From NCBI GenBank assembly GCA_947311845.1, contig CAMZMU010000040.1, positions 60,447,901-60,511,900 on the forward strand: 64,000 nucleotides of DNA, written 5' to 3'. The DNA is from Poa pratensis. Taxonomy: Eukaryota > Streptophyta > Magnoliopsida > Poales > Poaceae. Under the pieces are notes generated by a model. It ran no database searches. It was not told where the DNA came from and saw only the letters and a program-made list of their open reading frames with translations. The translations under genes and the position numbers were made by a program. Shown one piece after another: positions 1 to 11,857 of this stretch (position 1 is its first letter; every line of letters begins with the position of its first letter).

Positions 1-360
1 TGACGACGCCTCCGGGCTTCAGGTTTTCGGACAGGCACAGTATATACCGTTCCGGGTGCCGACGATGCCGATGCCGCCGTGGTGCGGGACGGCGCCGCTG
101 TTCCACACCTCTCTGAAACTCCCACCGCCGCCCGCGCTGATGTCGTCGACCACGTACGCGCGAGCCGTGCAGTGCCCCACGTTGTTGATGTAGGAGAGGA
201 AGAGCGGCTTGGCTGCTCGGTTTCGGTCTCCGGCGTACGCTTCGTCTATGGTGTTGCGCCAATGCTGGCAGACGAGGCGGAGCCGCCGCCGGGGGATCGG
301 CGTTAGTCTCCGGAGAATCTCGACCAAGACGTCCGTGGAGAAGTCGCAACCCCTGCCCAT
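1..360 (-). CDS. F-box protein, N-terminal part, frame-broken at window edge
   Basis: Likely the substrate-recognition subunit of an SCF ubiquitin ligase. The open frame extends upstream to 636, but I choose the ATG at 360 (MGRGCDFSTDVLVEIL) because the F-box follows at once, at residues 6-40, with LVEILRRLTPIPRRRLRLVC typical of the helices that bind SKP1. The residues upstream of this start come from low-complexity, repeat-like DNA. After the F-box comes KPLFLSYINNVG and then GTRNGIYCACPKT and a stop at 19-21. In grass F-box proteins this point usually reads like NGLLCL followed by a glycine-rich stretch, and here the neighbouring frame reads CLSENLKPGGVV. This suggests one base is missing near 40-43. 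The rest of the gene lies outside the window, so I cannot tell pseudogene from sequence error. Confidence 0.6.
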
Positions 361-560
361 TCCAGCCGCGGCTTTTGCAGTGGATGGCTGGCGACTGAGA
401 GACGAATCAGACGATGCGGGGCGGAGGCGGCGCACGAAGGTGGATTCGTTCAGAGCGAGGGATCGACCGCGGCGAAAGATTTTTCTTTTTCGGCTGTCAA
501 CACTTCCAGTTAGGCGCTCAGATTTTTTCTGGTCTTGCGGTGTATTCACGATCCACTTCA

Positions 561-3059
561 GGCCTTGTTTGGTTAAAGGGGTTTTGAGGGGATTAGTGGG
601 GATTATCCCCACAGGGTTTGGGTGAAACCTCTCCACTCACCCAATCCCCTCAAAACCCCTCCAAACCTCTTCCGGGACAATCCCCTACAACCCCCAACCT
701 CATTCTGATTGTTTGGTACACAGGGTTTGGATTCATACATTTAGAATTCAGCATTGTACAATCATATTACGAGAACCAGATCGAACAAACAAAAATTTGA
801 ACTTTCAAACCAGATCAGAACTCAGCATTGTACATCCAATTAATTTCACATACGAAACTAGAAATTTTCTCACATATTCAAAACTAGCAATTTTGAGTTG
901 CAAACAACTCCAAGATTAAATGAAAAGCAAGACTTCATTCCAACAAGGTTTGCGCTGCAATGTTAACACACATGTAGGTCACTTCTTATCAGTGATAGAG
1001 GCTCAGCATCAGTTCAAGGTTTGCACTGCAATGTTCTAACTTGGACATAAACCTTTTCTTCATCCTCAGCTGAAAAAGAACAAGTGCAAAAAAGATTCAG
1101 CACCACTCTGTTTCACTGAAAAAACATATCACTAAGAGCAAACTGTTTGTACTTGGAATATAATAATAGTAATAGAAGTACTAGCAACGATTGCAGGTTT
1201 ACATGCGGTGAAGAGTGACACAAATAAATAACCGGTCATTCGCATATTTCTAGTGATGTGAAACAGATAAAAAATATGTAGCTGTTCAAAGTAAATATGT
1301 TTGTGTTCATTTTTAATTGAGCGTTCAGGTTTTTAATGTCCCTCTTATATTTTAACCAATTGTTTAGCAAGACTACTAATTAGAGGATGTCACGGCGTTA
1401 TGTATGTCATGTACAAAGCAAAGCCTTGTCAGGCAAAAATATGTCATGTACCTATCAAATATTTCATTGGTTTACAAATGAGAGAATACAATAGGCTATC
1501 AGAAGTTTCAAACCATGTAAAATATTATAGAAGAGCAAACATTTAAAATGGCATTTAAAATAAGCACTACGAGGTGAAATGGTCAACACAACTAAACAAA
1601 TAGATTACTCTAAGATTCTTTATTTATTTCTTTGAGTCATGGAAACAGGCACTATCCTCTGCCCTAGCAGAACATTCACAACAAGCACTAGCACTACACT
1701 AGCAGAACAATCACAACAAGCACTAGCACAACAAGCACTAGTCTTTCACAACAAGCATTAGCACTAGTTGATTGAGAGTAAATATACCTCAAGGCAAATC
1801 TGCAATTTCTTGCTGCAGCCACATGATAGCCGCCTCTCGATCAACATCAGCCGAAGTGAGAAAGGTCTCTCGGTTTTCAACCAAGATTATTAATATAAAC
1901 TGCAGAATGTCGTTTGGGATATCTCAGTCATAAGAAGACACAAACTTTGCCATATCTCTGCTTGCAAGAGTAGAACACATTCAGATATAAAAGCCTCTAT
2001 CAGCAAGTAAAAGTACTGTATAACCCATGACTGCAAGTCATCTTATGTCTTGTGCATTTCTACCAACTACAGCCACTGTATGTACAAATAAACTGTATCC
2101 AGTACTAGCTGTGTATGTACAGATTTACTAACGTACATAACTCTATTGTGGATTTTGGAATGACCTGCATGCACTGAAAATCGGTAGTAACCATAGCAAG
2201 CAGATCCTTCTCAGGATTCCACTCTGCCAATTTTATCTAAAAATAGTAAAGCATGGGAAAGTTAATTGCCAATGGATCGTAACATCATACTGCATGCAAC
2301 AAGAATGACTAAAGGCCCAACACATGGATCACTGGATGCAGATGCAAAGCTGAAATCAATAAACAGAAGCATTTTGTTTATCGCTCGCTCCATATAAGGA
2401 ACAAATAGGATCATTCCAGTTCATGCTAAGGTCGCTGGATGTAGTAACCATGTCAAGAAGATGAATATAAGGAATCTACAGCTCATCCTACAGATCAATC
2501 TTTGTATCACCTCCACAAAACAATGCAAGAAACGAATCTAGGAACAGACTTGCAAGCAAAGGAACCCAAACAAGCAGGTCGTCCAATCCTATGCCCGACC
2601 AACAACCTGCCACGTGCCTACGTCCCGGCGGATCCGGCCGGCGGCGGCGTCCCGGCGGATCTTTACTGCAAGATTTGCAAGGAGGTGATGGAAGGGGGAT
2701 TACCGGTGAGAATCCCAGGGAGGAGGTGGCGCCTGTCGTGGAGTAGGCGGCGGCGGCAACGATGAGCGAGGAGGAGGCGGCGTCGGCGTCGAGGGAGGCT
2801 GCGGTGGCGCCCGTCGTGGTGAAGGAGGAGGCGGCGGCGCCTCGCTTGTGTCCCGTCGCGTCGCTTCCTCGCTCGATCCGCGAGGCAGGCCTAGCGGCGT
2901 GTAAACCACGCGGAAGGAAGGGGAACGGGGAGGTTCGACCGGGCTGGCCCAACAACAACCCGGTCTACCAAACAGGCCGCCGGGGAATTTTGGAGGTTTT
3001 AATCCACTAGAGGATTTTCCCTCCAATTCCCGGCCCACCCCGGCCTACCAAACGAGGCC
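561..3059. mobile_element. Putative Tourist/PIF-Harbinger-like element, non-autonomous
   Basis: The left end reads GGCCTTGTTTGGT and the right end, read in reverse complement, GGCCTCGTTTGGT, a 12 of 13 match. TCA is present immediately outside both ends (558-560 and 3060-3062), fitting a 3-bp target duplication. Both ends hold imperfect foldbacks (575-660 and about 2983-3030). GGCC-TTGTTTGG termini with 3-bp duplications are typical of grass Tourist/PIF elements. I see no transposase. The interior is AT-rich from about 700 to 2450, then GC-rich from 2580 to 2960. A second terminus-like motif at 2961-2978 raises the alternative that two small MITEs flank unrelated DNA. Confidence 0.42.
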
Positions 3060-3062
3060 TCA

Positions 3063-3513
3063 AGAAGGGAATGGGCCACCCGGACCTGACCTTGGACTCG
3101 GCCCCGAGGCCTAGTGTCAATTTATGAGGCCATAGCTCGGCCCATTTCATCAGAACTTGGATGTATAGGTCTGATCTAAAATTCAAAAAATTCACACGTT
3201 TCTGCGCTGTTTACACAGAGATCCAAAATTCGAAGAATTCACACAGCTCTCCTTATAGAAAACAAGACCCAAATTTCAAATAATTCACATTGAACAGAGC
3301 AAACTATTGCATGATTGAATAAAATAAATAAAAGTTTACCTAAATAAAGGCTAAGCATGGACGGCCTATCGTCATGGACTTTTGCGAGAGATTGACTGGT
3401 GTGCCGGTTGTATCTGCACAAAGTTGATGATAGGGCAGCTCTTTCTTGTTTGGTGGTTTTTTATTCTCGCTTCCATTATAGCCTATCGGCCACTGTCGTG
3501 TAACAAACTCTAT

Positions 3514-3516
<3 letters not shown>
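3063..3516. other. Intergenic, no feature seen
   Basis: AT-rich sequence with several short near-repeats of the type CAAAATTC.AA.AATTCACA around 3178-3290. No reading frame or element end was recognised. Confidence 0.5.

Positions 3517-3565
<49 letters not shown>
3517..3565. repeat. (TC)n microsatellite
   Basis: About 24 uninterrupted TC dinucleotides, ending in TTTCTC. Confidence 0.97.
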
Positions 3566-3570
<5 letters not shown>

Positions 3571-3592
3571 CCAAGCTTAATATAATGACACA

Positions 3593-4797
3593 CTTTTTTT
3601 TTGAAGCTAGGCAAAAGATTTGCTATTTTCATTAAATAAGAAGAAGGGTTTAGAGGTTTTGTTTTAGTGCCTAGGACACGCCCTAGGACTTTTAAAAAGC
3701 CTACTCTCCCAAAATTACCTTGCCCAAAAATGAAACCCCGACCATTTTCCATAGTTTGGCCTCATCACTAATTTTGGCGATGATGACGTTTGGTGGCGTG
3801 GCATGGTGGCGAAAAACCCTCGCGTTGCAATCTTTCCAAATCCCCCATGTAAGAGGCATGAGCAAGGACGCTATAGCTTTGCGTGGTCTATCTATAGGTT
3901 GGACAAGGTTCGCCCACCAAGACTTGACGTTCTTCTCATTGATCCATTGCGCCGGCAGAAACTACACCATGGAAGTATAGAGGCCCAAATCCTTTTGGAG
4001 AACCGACATTGAAATAGGAGGTGAGCCGCCGTCTCTTGTGTTTGGTTGCAAAGGGGGCAATTTCCACAATTTGCCACCCACGCCGTTGGAGGCGGTCCGA
4101 TGTCCAAATTCTATTTTGCATGACTAACCACTCGAATATCTTGCATTTCGGAGGGGCCCAAGCCTTCCAAATTAGCTTGTTTGAGTCGGTGGCAATGAGG
4201 CCTTCAAATTGCATTTTATAGGCCGATGAAGCGGAGTAGGTGCCATCATTCGTGAACTTCCAACGAATAGTGTCTCGATCTTCCGGGTAAAGGTTAGTAT
4301 TGGAGACCAACTCCCAAAGGGAAACAAATTCTTGGATATGCTCAACATGGAGGCCGGTTTGGAGATCTAAGTTGTCTACACGAAAAGTTGTTTTCAAGGG
4401 CCTTCTTAACCGTGCAATTCTTCTTCTTGGCAAGTAGGTAGATTCTAGGGGCAATGTCCATGGGTCTTTGCCCAACAAGCCATGAAGATTTTCCAAAAAA
4501 GAGTCTTCTCCCCATCTCCAATGGTGACCACCATGCCCGCCGCGAAGAGGTCTCTATCTTTATCATTGCAAGGTGTTCCAAGATGTAGCCAAGCTTTTTG
4601 AATCATCAACCCATTGAAGCCATAGCCATCGGAGGAGTAAGGCGGAGGCAAATTTCTTCATATTTAGGACACCAAGGCCTCCAAGCTTTGTGGGTCTACA
4701 AACGGTCACCCAATTCACCTTGCACTCCCCACTGGTGACCTTGTCGCAACCGGCCCAAAGGTATGCTCGAAGGTACGCACAAATCTTTTGTGGGTTC
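3593..4797 (-). mobile_element. L1-type LINE, 5'-truncated, 3' part of the reverse-transcriptase ORF
   Basis: Read on the minus strand, the translation gives LWAGCDKV...GGLGVLNMKKFA, then GDGEKTLFWKIFMACW, then RWKFTNDGTYSASSAYKMQF and KAWAPPKCKIFEWLVMQNR, then CPLCNQTQETAAHLLFQC. This is the order at the end of plant LINE ORF2: C-terminal reverse-transcriptase region followed by the zf-RVT zinc-binding domain. The frame changes at least twice (near 4490 and 4080), so it is dead. A T-run at 3592-3602 on the plus strand is the expected poly(A) tail in this orientation. The endonuclease and catalytic reverse-transcriptase parts are absent, as in typical 5' truncation. No clear target duplication was found. 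Confidence 0.85.
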
Positions 4798-5439
4798 TAA
4801 AAAAAGAGGATAAGACAAGTATTCAGTCCAGCTATGAGTATTAACGGATTACGGTTGCTTTAGGAGAGGACTGATTACGTACGTACGGTTGCTTTAGGAG
4901 TAGCCAATGGTTGGATGAGAACCAAGTCCCATTTCTAGGAGTTGGCCGATTACGCACTGCTTTACTTCATCTCTTTCCCACCCTTTCCGAAGCTCGATCG
5001 ATCAGTCAACTTCCTCTTCTTGCCGTGAAAAGGAGCCATAGTTTTTTACCCCCACCACCCTTCTCTCAAACATGAAAAGTCAGAGGCTCGCTTCCCGTCC
5101 TGGCAGCAGATACGACAATCACCAGGAAATTACTGGAATGCACACTTGTTGCATTAATTCAGATGAATAGTCACATCTTCCTTTGCGTGCATATGCATGG
5201 TCGTCTGATTTGCAAATGGATCGAGTAGCGTTCAAGTTTTTGCAGGCTAGCTAAAGTGTAGTAGAACACGATCGATCTCACCTCTTCGTCGGCGGCTGTA
5301 TTTAACTCGTGGCCACTTGTCCGGTTATTGCTTCTTCTTCGGGTGACAGCTTGGATTAAAGACCTTGACCTAGCAATCTAGCATCCTTTATATATGGCCC
5401 TCTACCACAGGTCCATCCACGAGGGTTTTGGCGATTGAC
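4798..5439 (+). promoter_or_regulatory. Upstream region and TATA box of the glycosyltransferase gene
   Basis: A TATATAT box at 5389-5395 lies about 45 bp before the ATG at 5440, implying a 5' leader of roughly 20 bases. Upstream, a short direct repeat containing CGGTTGCTTTAGGAG occurs at about 4851 and 4886. Nothing else is recognised here. Confidence 0.5.
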
Positions 5440-7336
5440 ATGGCCGGCAGACTGAAGAGCATGCAGGGCGACGGCGGCAGCGTCCGCCACTCGATCTCCT
5501 TCCTCCTCGGGGCTCTTCTCCCCACCCTCCTGCTCTTCTTCCTCGCCTCCGACAGGGTCGGCGAGAAGCTATCAAGCATATCGAGCTACTCAGCGCATCA
5601 GCTGACTAACCTCTCAACCCATGGTTCAGCTGCCGAAATGGTACGTACTAGTAGAGTACATGTGTGCAGTGCCAGTGCAGTGTGTTGGAACAGCAACAAT
5701 GCAAGCTAACGGATACACAACATGTTGCTCCTGGATGCTCTCCACTAGCTTTGCGGCAGCGCGTTGTCGAAAATTAAGGTCCGATTTCCATGGCCACAAT
5801 GTACAGGAGGAGAGCTTCCCCGGGCTCGCGGAGCTGCTGCCCAAGGTGGCGACCGACGACGGGACGGTGATCATCACGTCGGTGAACGAGGCGTGGGCGG
5901 CGCCGGGCTCCCTCCTCGACCTCTTCCGCGCGAGCTTCCGCGAGGGCGAGGACATCGCGCACCTCCTCAACCACACCCTCATCGTGGCGGTCGACCCCGG
6001 CGCCTTGGCCCTCTGCCGCGCCGTGCACCCGCACTGCTACCTCCTCGAGATCACGGCCGCGAACGTCACCTCCGCCAACCGCTTCATGACCAAGAGCTAC
6101 CTCGAGCTCGTCTGGGCCAAGCTCTCTCTCCAGCAGCGTGTCCTCGAGCTTGGCTACAACTATCTCTTCACCGTAAGCTAGCTACATGCATGCCTTTAAG
6201 TTATTTTTTTCTGGTGGATTTCATATTTCTAAGTTGCTTAAACAAGTTATTAGTATAGCGAGTTGCACATTTTCTGTCAGTCCATTAGGGTCCACGGGTT
6301 ATCGTGGTAGGCCGTAGGATAGAGGAGGGTGTTGTCGAGAGCCCCAACCAATTTATACCCATTTAAACACATATGCGAGTGGCGATTATCCAATTAACCC
6401 TCCTATAAATACAAAGAGTACACAAAATTTTGTATTCAATTTTTCTGAACTTCCTACTCCCTCCGTTTAGGTTTATAAGTCCTCTACGTATCTCTAGGTC
6501 GTAAATTTGAGCAACATAATGTGATTTATATATTGTAAAAAATATATAATTAGAAAATTCAGACTTTATATTTTCTAATGGTATAATTTTTGTATTTAAA
6601 TTTTTATATTATATTAGTTAAATTCACGACCTAGGGATACGTAGAGACTTATAAACCTAAACGGAAGGAGTAGTTAAGTACTTAATTAACCACAAGATAA
6701 AAAAGTTTCAAAATCTTTGACTGAGAAACAGCGATATTCCAAACGATTAAGATATCCATGTTGGCATTTACTAGCACGTTACATTATACTTTAACAGTGT
6801 TATGTTAACAATGTTTGCAGGATGTGGATATCATGTGGTTCCGCAACCCATTCCGGCACATCAGGCTCCACGCTGATATGGCCGTCTCCACGGACCGTTT
6901 CAAAGGGGACACTGAATCCCTGACGAATTTGCCCAACACCGGCTTCTACTTTGTCAAGTCGACGAAGCGAACAATCGAGATGTTGAGGCGCTGGCGGGCG
7001 GCAAGGTCGCGGTTCCCTTCGTCACACGACCAGAATGTCTTCAACAAGATTAAAGTCGAGCTCGCCTCCGGCGAGCTACATATCAAGTTTGTGTTCCTCG
7101 ACGCGGCACTCTTCGACGGCTTCTGCCAGCGCCACAGCGAGATGGGCATCGTATGTACGATGCACGCTAATTGCTGCATCGGACTCCAGAACAAGGTGCA
7201 CGACTTGATGGTTGTGGCCGATGAATGGAAGAAATACACGAGCATGGCCCTTCCGGAGAGGAGGAGCAACAAGTATGGGTGGTCGGTCCCCCGCCAGTGT
7301 GCGGCGTCAATGGGAAAAAAGACGGGGCATCGTTAA
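5440..7336 (+). CDS. Nucleotide-diphospho-sugar transferase family protein (At4g15970-like), three exons
   Basis: Predicted type II Golgi glycosyltransferase of the PF03407 family. Exons are 5440-5640, 5807-6172 and 6821-7336; both introns are GT-AG, phase 0, and join into 360 codons including the stop. That matches the family's usual size. A hydrophobic anchor at residues about 22-41 (SISFLLGALLPTLLLFFLA) follows a short basic N-terminus. Exon 2 gives VIITSVNEAW and NRFMTKSYLELVWAKL; exon 3 opens with DVDIMWFRNPF, whose DVD is the DxD motif expected to bind the metal and nucleotide sugar, then NTGFYFVKS and SSHDQNVFN. The ATG at 5440 is chosen because the frame upstream of it has only a TTG. 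Intron 2 carries a Stowaway MITE. A possible poly(A) signal AATAAA lies at 7399-7404. The frame looks intact; donor and acceptor sugars cannot be inferred. Confidence 0.88.
6457..6670. mobile_element. Stowaway MITE in intron 2 of the glycosyltransferase gene
   Basis: Ends CTCCCTCCGTTTAGG and its near-perfect inverse CCTAAACGGAAGGAG, flanked by TA on both sides (6455-6456 and 6671-6672). Long AT-rich inverted repeats of a 214-bp foldback. CTCCCTCCGT with TA duplication is the Tc1/mariner-related Stowaway signature. Confidence 0.92.
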
Positions 7337-7967
7337 TAATGTTGACATTATCATTGGTAATTTTTGTCATATATAGAAAATGTGATGACCTAGCACGGAA
7401 TAAAGAAGGGGTAGCAAGGTCAACATATATGACTTTCTAAAGTTGGGTATAAGAATTTAGTATACAATTTGAGTGTATGTATTTTCCATCGTTTTATTTT
7501 CTTGCAAACACCAAAGAGAAGTTCATTAGGTCCTTTGTTAGACCTATTTCTTTAAAGAATGCCAGCTGCATGATTTGGTCTTGCCGTGCAGATCTTCACG
7601 AGACTGCATTGTTTGGCTAATGGGTTCCCCTCCGGTAGAGTATCAGAAATTCAGAATAGGGCTCCAGATTGGATCGTCGCTTAACGGTGACTCTGTGTAT
7701 ACTCTCCGAAAAATAACCCCCTATGTAAGTTTTTAGGTCATACAGTAGGCATTGGACGTAGTGAACGGAGCCCCCCGGGGTGGTGCATCACCTCATGGCT
7801 CCGTTGGCTCCCCTCTGTGTTTTCTGGAAGCTCAACAAAAAAATAGAATTTTTGGTATGTTTTCCCATAATTTTTTGAACCCTTTAGATTAGGATTATAC
7901 TATTGAGCCCATGAAATTTTCAAGGAATCCATTCCTATGCCCTATATTGCATAAGAATCTCAACATG
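7337..7967. other. 3' flank of the glycosyltransferase gene
   Basis: Probable 3' untranslated region up to about 7420, then unremarkable sequence. No further gene or element was recognised. Confidence 0.4.
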
Positions 7968-8107
7968 AAGTGCATGACATCTCAATTTTCTTATATACTC
8001 CTCCGTCTTGAAATCCGGTAGAAATTGAAGTGCATGCATCTCAATTTTCTTATATATTCCTCCGTCTTGAAATCCGGTAGAAATTGAAGTGCATGGCATC
8101 TCAAACC
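7968..8107. repeat. Tandem repeat, about 60-bp unit, 2.3 copies
   Basis: The unit begins AAGTGCATG and contains CTCCGTCTTGAAATCCGGTA. Two nearly identical copies are followed by a partial third (AAGTGCATGGCATCTCAA). The unit contains a Stowaway-like CTCCGTC fragment. Confidence 0.85.
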
Positions 8108-8362
8108 TCTATTTTTTCTGTTTCTACATTAAAAAATCCTACAATCCTAAGAGTCCCTTAGATGTTTTTCTCCTCTGCACCTAGATGAAACGTATTCGCC
8201 TGCTCCTTGCGTTCATACATAATATCAGAGAGCCGCGTCAAAACGATAGGAGAAAAAAAATAAAGTGCTCAAGCACTAGTCGGAGGGAACAATGGAGAGA
8301 GGATGTGAATGGAATGGGTCGCTAAGGACTAAGGTGCTAGGGTGGGAGGGCGGAAAGTGTCT

Positions 8363-8716
8363 TTGGCTCCCAAGCACTAGTGCTCCTTCTAGCTTAAAAT
8401 ATTAAAAAAAATCGAGTTTCAAAAAATTATGAAAAAATCGGATGTAGCGAAAAGTGTATTCCACAAACGTCAAAATAATAATTTCAAATACTTTGTATTC
8501 GGGGCTATATAAAAATGACAAAATCTGATAAAATGTAGATATTTGATAATATGCATACTCAGATCCACACTTCTGTCATTTTTATGTAGCTCATAATACA
8601 AAGTATTTCAAACTGATTTTCAATAAATTTATAGGATACAACATTGGCTACATCCTGATTCTTTTCAGAATATTTTGAAACTCGTAAATAGCAGGATCAC
8701 TACAGTTCAGGAGCCA
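8363..8716. mobile_element. Foldback MITE, about 355 bp, family uncertain
   Basis: The left side starts near TTTGGCTCCC and the right ends GGAGCCAAAA. Complementarity continues inward: GAGTTTCAAAA against TTTTGAAACTC, and ACTTTGTATT...TAAAAATGACA against its inverse around 8575-8615. No target duplication was established. Confidence 0.65.
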
Positions 8717-9342
8717 AAAATCTCCACTCAGGTGGGAAGGGCTATAGGCTATGAAACAAAGAGGCTAGGTGCAAGGGGTTACAGTTGCAATTGATAGCAC
8801 CTTTCTCCAGGGAGTTCCACGCGTCGGACCAGACTTCGTCATGTTTCTAGAAGAAATCTTGAAATTTTTGACAGGCTGTGACAATCACGTTTCTTCTTTC
8901 CCGACTTTCTGAAACTACAGGAAAGAGAATAATGCAAATTCTTCACAACACATTTATCCCGGATCTCAAAGGAACATTTCACCACCGGGTGGTCACGAGA
9001 GGGGCAGTATCCACATGTGCGTGTAGATTTTCATATTCCAACAAAACACCATGTTTTTAGAGCAATTAAAAGTGCTTAAACAACAATTGTTCTCGCTACA
9101 GATTCATTTACAACACAAACCACCACCTATTTCAACAAAAATCACGAACGATCATAACAAACAAAATATGTGTTTGCAACATTTTTAAAAACATTTAAAA
9201 TGTCGTCGAAGAAAACGGGGGAACAAACGAACTTGCAAAACGCATAGATGATCTTGCAACATTGGCGCGTGTTATCAATAAAAAATATACGTGTTTGTTA
9301 CAATTTAGAAACATGTGCAACATCAAAAAATCAAGAGAAAAC
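8717..9342. other. Intergenic, nothing recognised
   Basis: AT-rich stretch without a convincing frame. Its right end supplies the AAAAC target site of the copia element. Confidence 0.4.
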
Positions 9343-9499
9343 TGTGAGAGAATTGACCACACTTGGGCCTTTCCATTGCATTGATATATATAGTCAAAAT
9401 ACAATCCTAACCATAAATGGGAGATCACACAAATAAGGACTCTCCACGATTTAGGGAATCAGGAGGATATGTCACGCTACGTGACATATCTGTCTAACA
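9343..9499 (-). repeat. 3' LTR of the copia element
   Basis: 157 bp, identical to 11989-12145. On the coding strand it begins TGTTAGACAG and ends CTCACA. Confidence 0.95.
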
Positions 9500-11857
9500 C
9501 TCCCCCGCAGTCACAACGGGAGGAGGACGGACGTTGAGACTGGACAGAAAATCCAGAAACAACGGTGATGGTAGACCTTTCGTCAAGATGTCGGCGAACT
9601 GTCGAGACGAGGGAACATGAAGCACTCGGATCTGGCCCATGGCAACACGATCGCGAACGAAGTGGAGGTCGATCTCGATGTGTTTGGTGCGCTGGTGCTG
9701 AACAGGGTTCGTAGACATGTAGACGGCGCTGACATTGTCGCAGAACACGACCGTAGCAGGAGGAGTGGGTCGATGAAGCTCGTGGAGGAGTTGACGGATC
9801 CAACTAGCCTCGGCGACGGCGTTAGCCACAGCACGGTACTCAGCCTCGGCGCTGGAACGAGAGACCGTGTGTTGCCGCTTTGAAGACCATGAGACAAGGT
9901 TGTCACCGAGGTAGACGCAGAAGCCCGACGTAGAGCGCCGAGTGTCGGGGCAGCCAGCCCAGTCGGCGTCGGTGTAGGTGACCATGGAGTCCGGCGAAGA
10001 CGAGTGAAGCTGAAGTCCATGAGAAGGTGGAGGGGAGGGGGTGCGCGCGGGAGGAGCAGCCGGGGGGATGACGAGGGGGGAATCGTCATCATCGAGGAAG
10101 TCGTAGGAGGCAGCTGAAGGTTGCTGGGACGAGGCGAAGGGAAAGGTGGACTCGTCGAAAATGACATGGCGTGAGATGATGATGCGGTGGGTAGTGAGGT
10201 CCATGCAGCGATAACCCTTGTGATGGGGAGAGTTGCCGAGAAAAATACATGCGCTAGACCGTGGGGCGAGTTTATGAGGCATGGTGGCTGCGGTATGGGA
10301 TAGCACAGGGAACCGAAAACGCGAAGGGACGAGTAATCTGGGTGGGTGTTATGAAGAGCGAAGTACGGGAAGGAGCACTAATGATTTTGGTGGGAAGGCG
10401 ATTAAGGACATGAGTGGCGTGGTGGAGAGCTTCTACCCAAAAGCGAGGGGGCAAACTAGCCTGAAATAGGAGCGAACGAACAATATCGTTGACGGTGCGG
10501 ATAATGCGCTCGGCTTTACCGTTTTGTTGGGAGGTGTATGGGCAGGAGAAGCGAATGTGTATACCGTGCGCGGCGGCGAGAGAGTGGAGTTTGGCGTTGT
10601 CGAACTCACGACCGTTGTCCATCTGTATAGACGCAAGAGGTAGGTTAAACTGGGTTTGGGCAAAAGCGCGAAACGAGGCGAGTGAGGCGTAAGCATCAGA
10701 TTTTTGGCGTAAAGGGACGGTCCAAAGAAAATGGATAAAATCATCGAGAATGACTAAGAAATATTTATTACCAGAATTACTTAAAATTGGGGACGTCCAA
10801 AGATCACAGTGAATTAACTCAAAAGGGCGAGTAGTTCTTGTGGTGGAAGAGGAAAAAGGCAGACGTACATGGCGTCCAAGCTGACAAGCATGACAAAGAG
10901 TACTATGGTTTATATTGCAAGGTAAAGAAATATGCTGCGAAAGACGACGATAAGCGTCATGGCCGGGATGACCCAAACGACGGTGCCAAATATCATGAGG
11001 GGTGGTGGTGGTGGTGAGAGCACGAGGCGCCGGTGGCTGAAACGAATAAACCTCCCCCGTACTATTGCACCGAAGAAGCTCACGCCGGGTAATGAGGTCG
11101 TTCAAAGAAAAACCAAAAGGGTCAAAATTGACAGAACAGTTGTTATCGGTAGTAAATTGACGGACAGAGACAAGATTTTTAATTATGCGAGGAGATAAGA
11201 TTCATGGTCTTCAAAGCGGCAACACACGGTCTCTCGTTCCAGCGCCGAGGCTGAGTACCGTGATGTGGCTAACGCCGTCGCCGAGGCTAGAGCATTACGA
11301 AGATGAAGAGAACGATCAGAAAAAGAAGAAGGAAGGGAGGCGTGCCCGGATGAGGAGACGGAAACAGAGGAGCCGTCTCCGACAGTGACATGACGATGAG
11401 GAGGATGTGAAGAGAGAGAGGAAAGGATACCGGGGTTGTTGGAGAGGTGAGCGGTGGCGCCGCTGTCCATGACCCACTCCGGGGTGGGGGGCTGCAGCGT
11501 CATGTTGGTGAAGGGCGACGCGAGGGCGGAGGGGTCCCAAGTGTGCGTCGAAGTAGGGGGCGCAGTGTTGGAGGAGGCGACGCCGTGCGGGGCGCCGTAG
11601 AAGGCCTGGCTGTGGGGCGCCATAGAAGGAGGCCGCGCAGTGTAGGAGGAGGCGACGCTGTACGGGGCGCCGTAGAAGGACTGGCCGCTGTGGGCGTTGT
11701 AGATGGAGGCCGGCGCAGGTGGTGGTGCGGCCATGTAGGCGTGGGCGCGAGGGCCCGGGTGAGGGACAATGCCGAGGATGTTGCTCCTGGCGCCGTGCAG
11801 CGGCATGGGCCACATCGGAGACGCTCCGATCCAAGGGTGGAAGGGGGTGGGCGCCAT
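9494..11857 (-). pseudogene. Copia gag-pol remnant: protease, integrase and RNase H, no reverse transcriptase
   Basis: Minus-strand order: a Pro/Ala-rich gag tail and protease with EWVMDSGATAHLSN (11857-11300); GAG-pre-integrase and integrase (11105-10330) with the zinc motif HRRLGHPGHD...CHACQLGRH and catalytic region LIHCDLW, IQMDNGREF and QQNGKAERIIRTV; a post-integrase segment CIFLGNSPHHKGYRC (10306 on). It then jumps directly to RNase H with TYTDADWAGCPDTRRSTSGF, SRSSAEAEYRAVANAVAEA and ADILTKGLPSP, ending at 9494. The whole reverse-transcriptase domain is absent at about 10020. A frameshift near 10300-10330 separates integrase from the next frame, and an inverted RNase H fragment interrupts the protease-integrase junction. 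Confidence 0.9.
11202..11290 (+). repeat. Inverted 89-bp fragment of the element's own RNase H region
   Basis: Reverse complement of 9804-9892 with one mismatch. On the plus strand it reads WSSKRQHTVSRSSAEAEYR, i.e. opposite to the element's coding strand. It sits between SLHLRNAL and SPRIIKNLVSVRQF, which are adjacent in ordinary copia polyproteins. Confidence 0.92.

Noticed and set aside
2488..3038. Three overlapping GC-rich frames (156, 112 and 82 codons)
   Set aside because: Low-complexity Ala/Pro/Gly translations on both strands; no domain; inside the putative transposable element.
3513..3752. Frame with a long Arg-Glu repeat
   Set aside because: Translation of the (TC)n microsatellite.
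5626..6034. Minus-strand frames over glycosyltransferase exon 2
   Set aside because: Antisense shadows; the plus strand has the conserved family motifs and correct splice sites.
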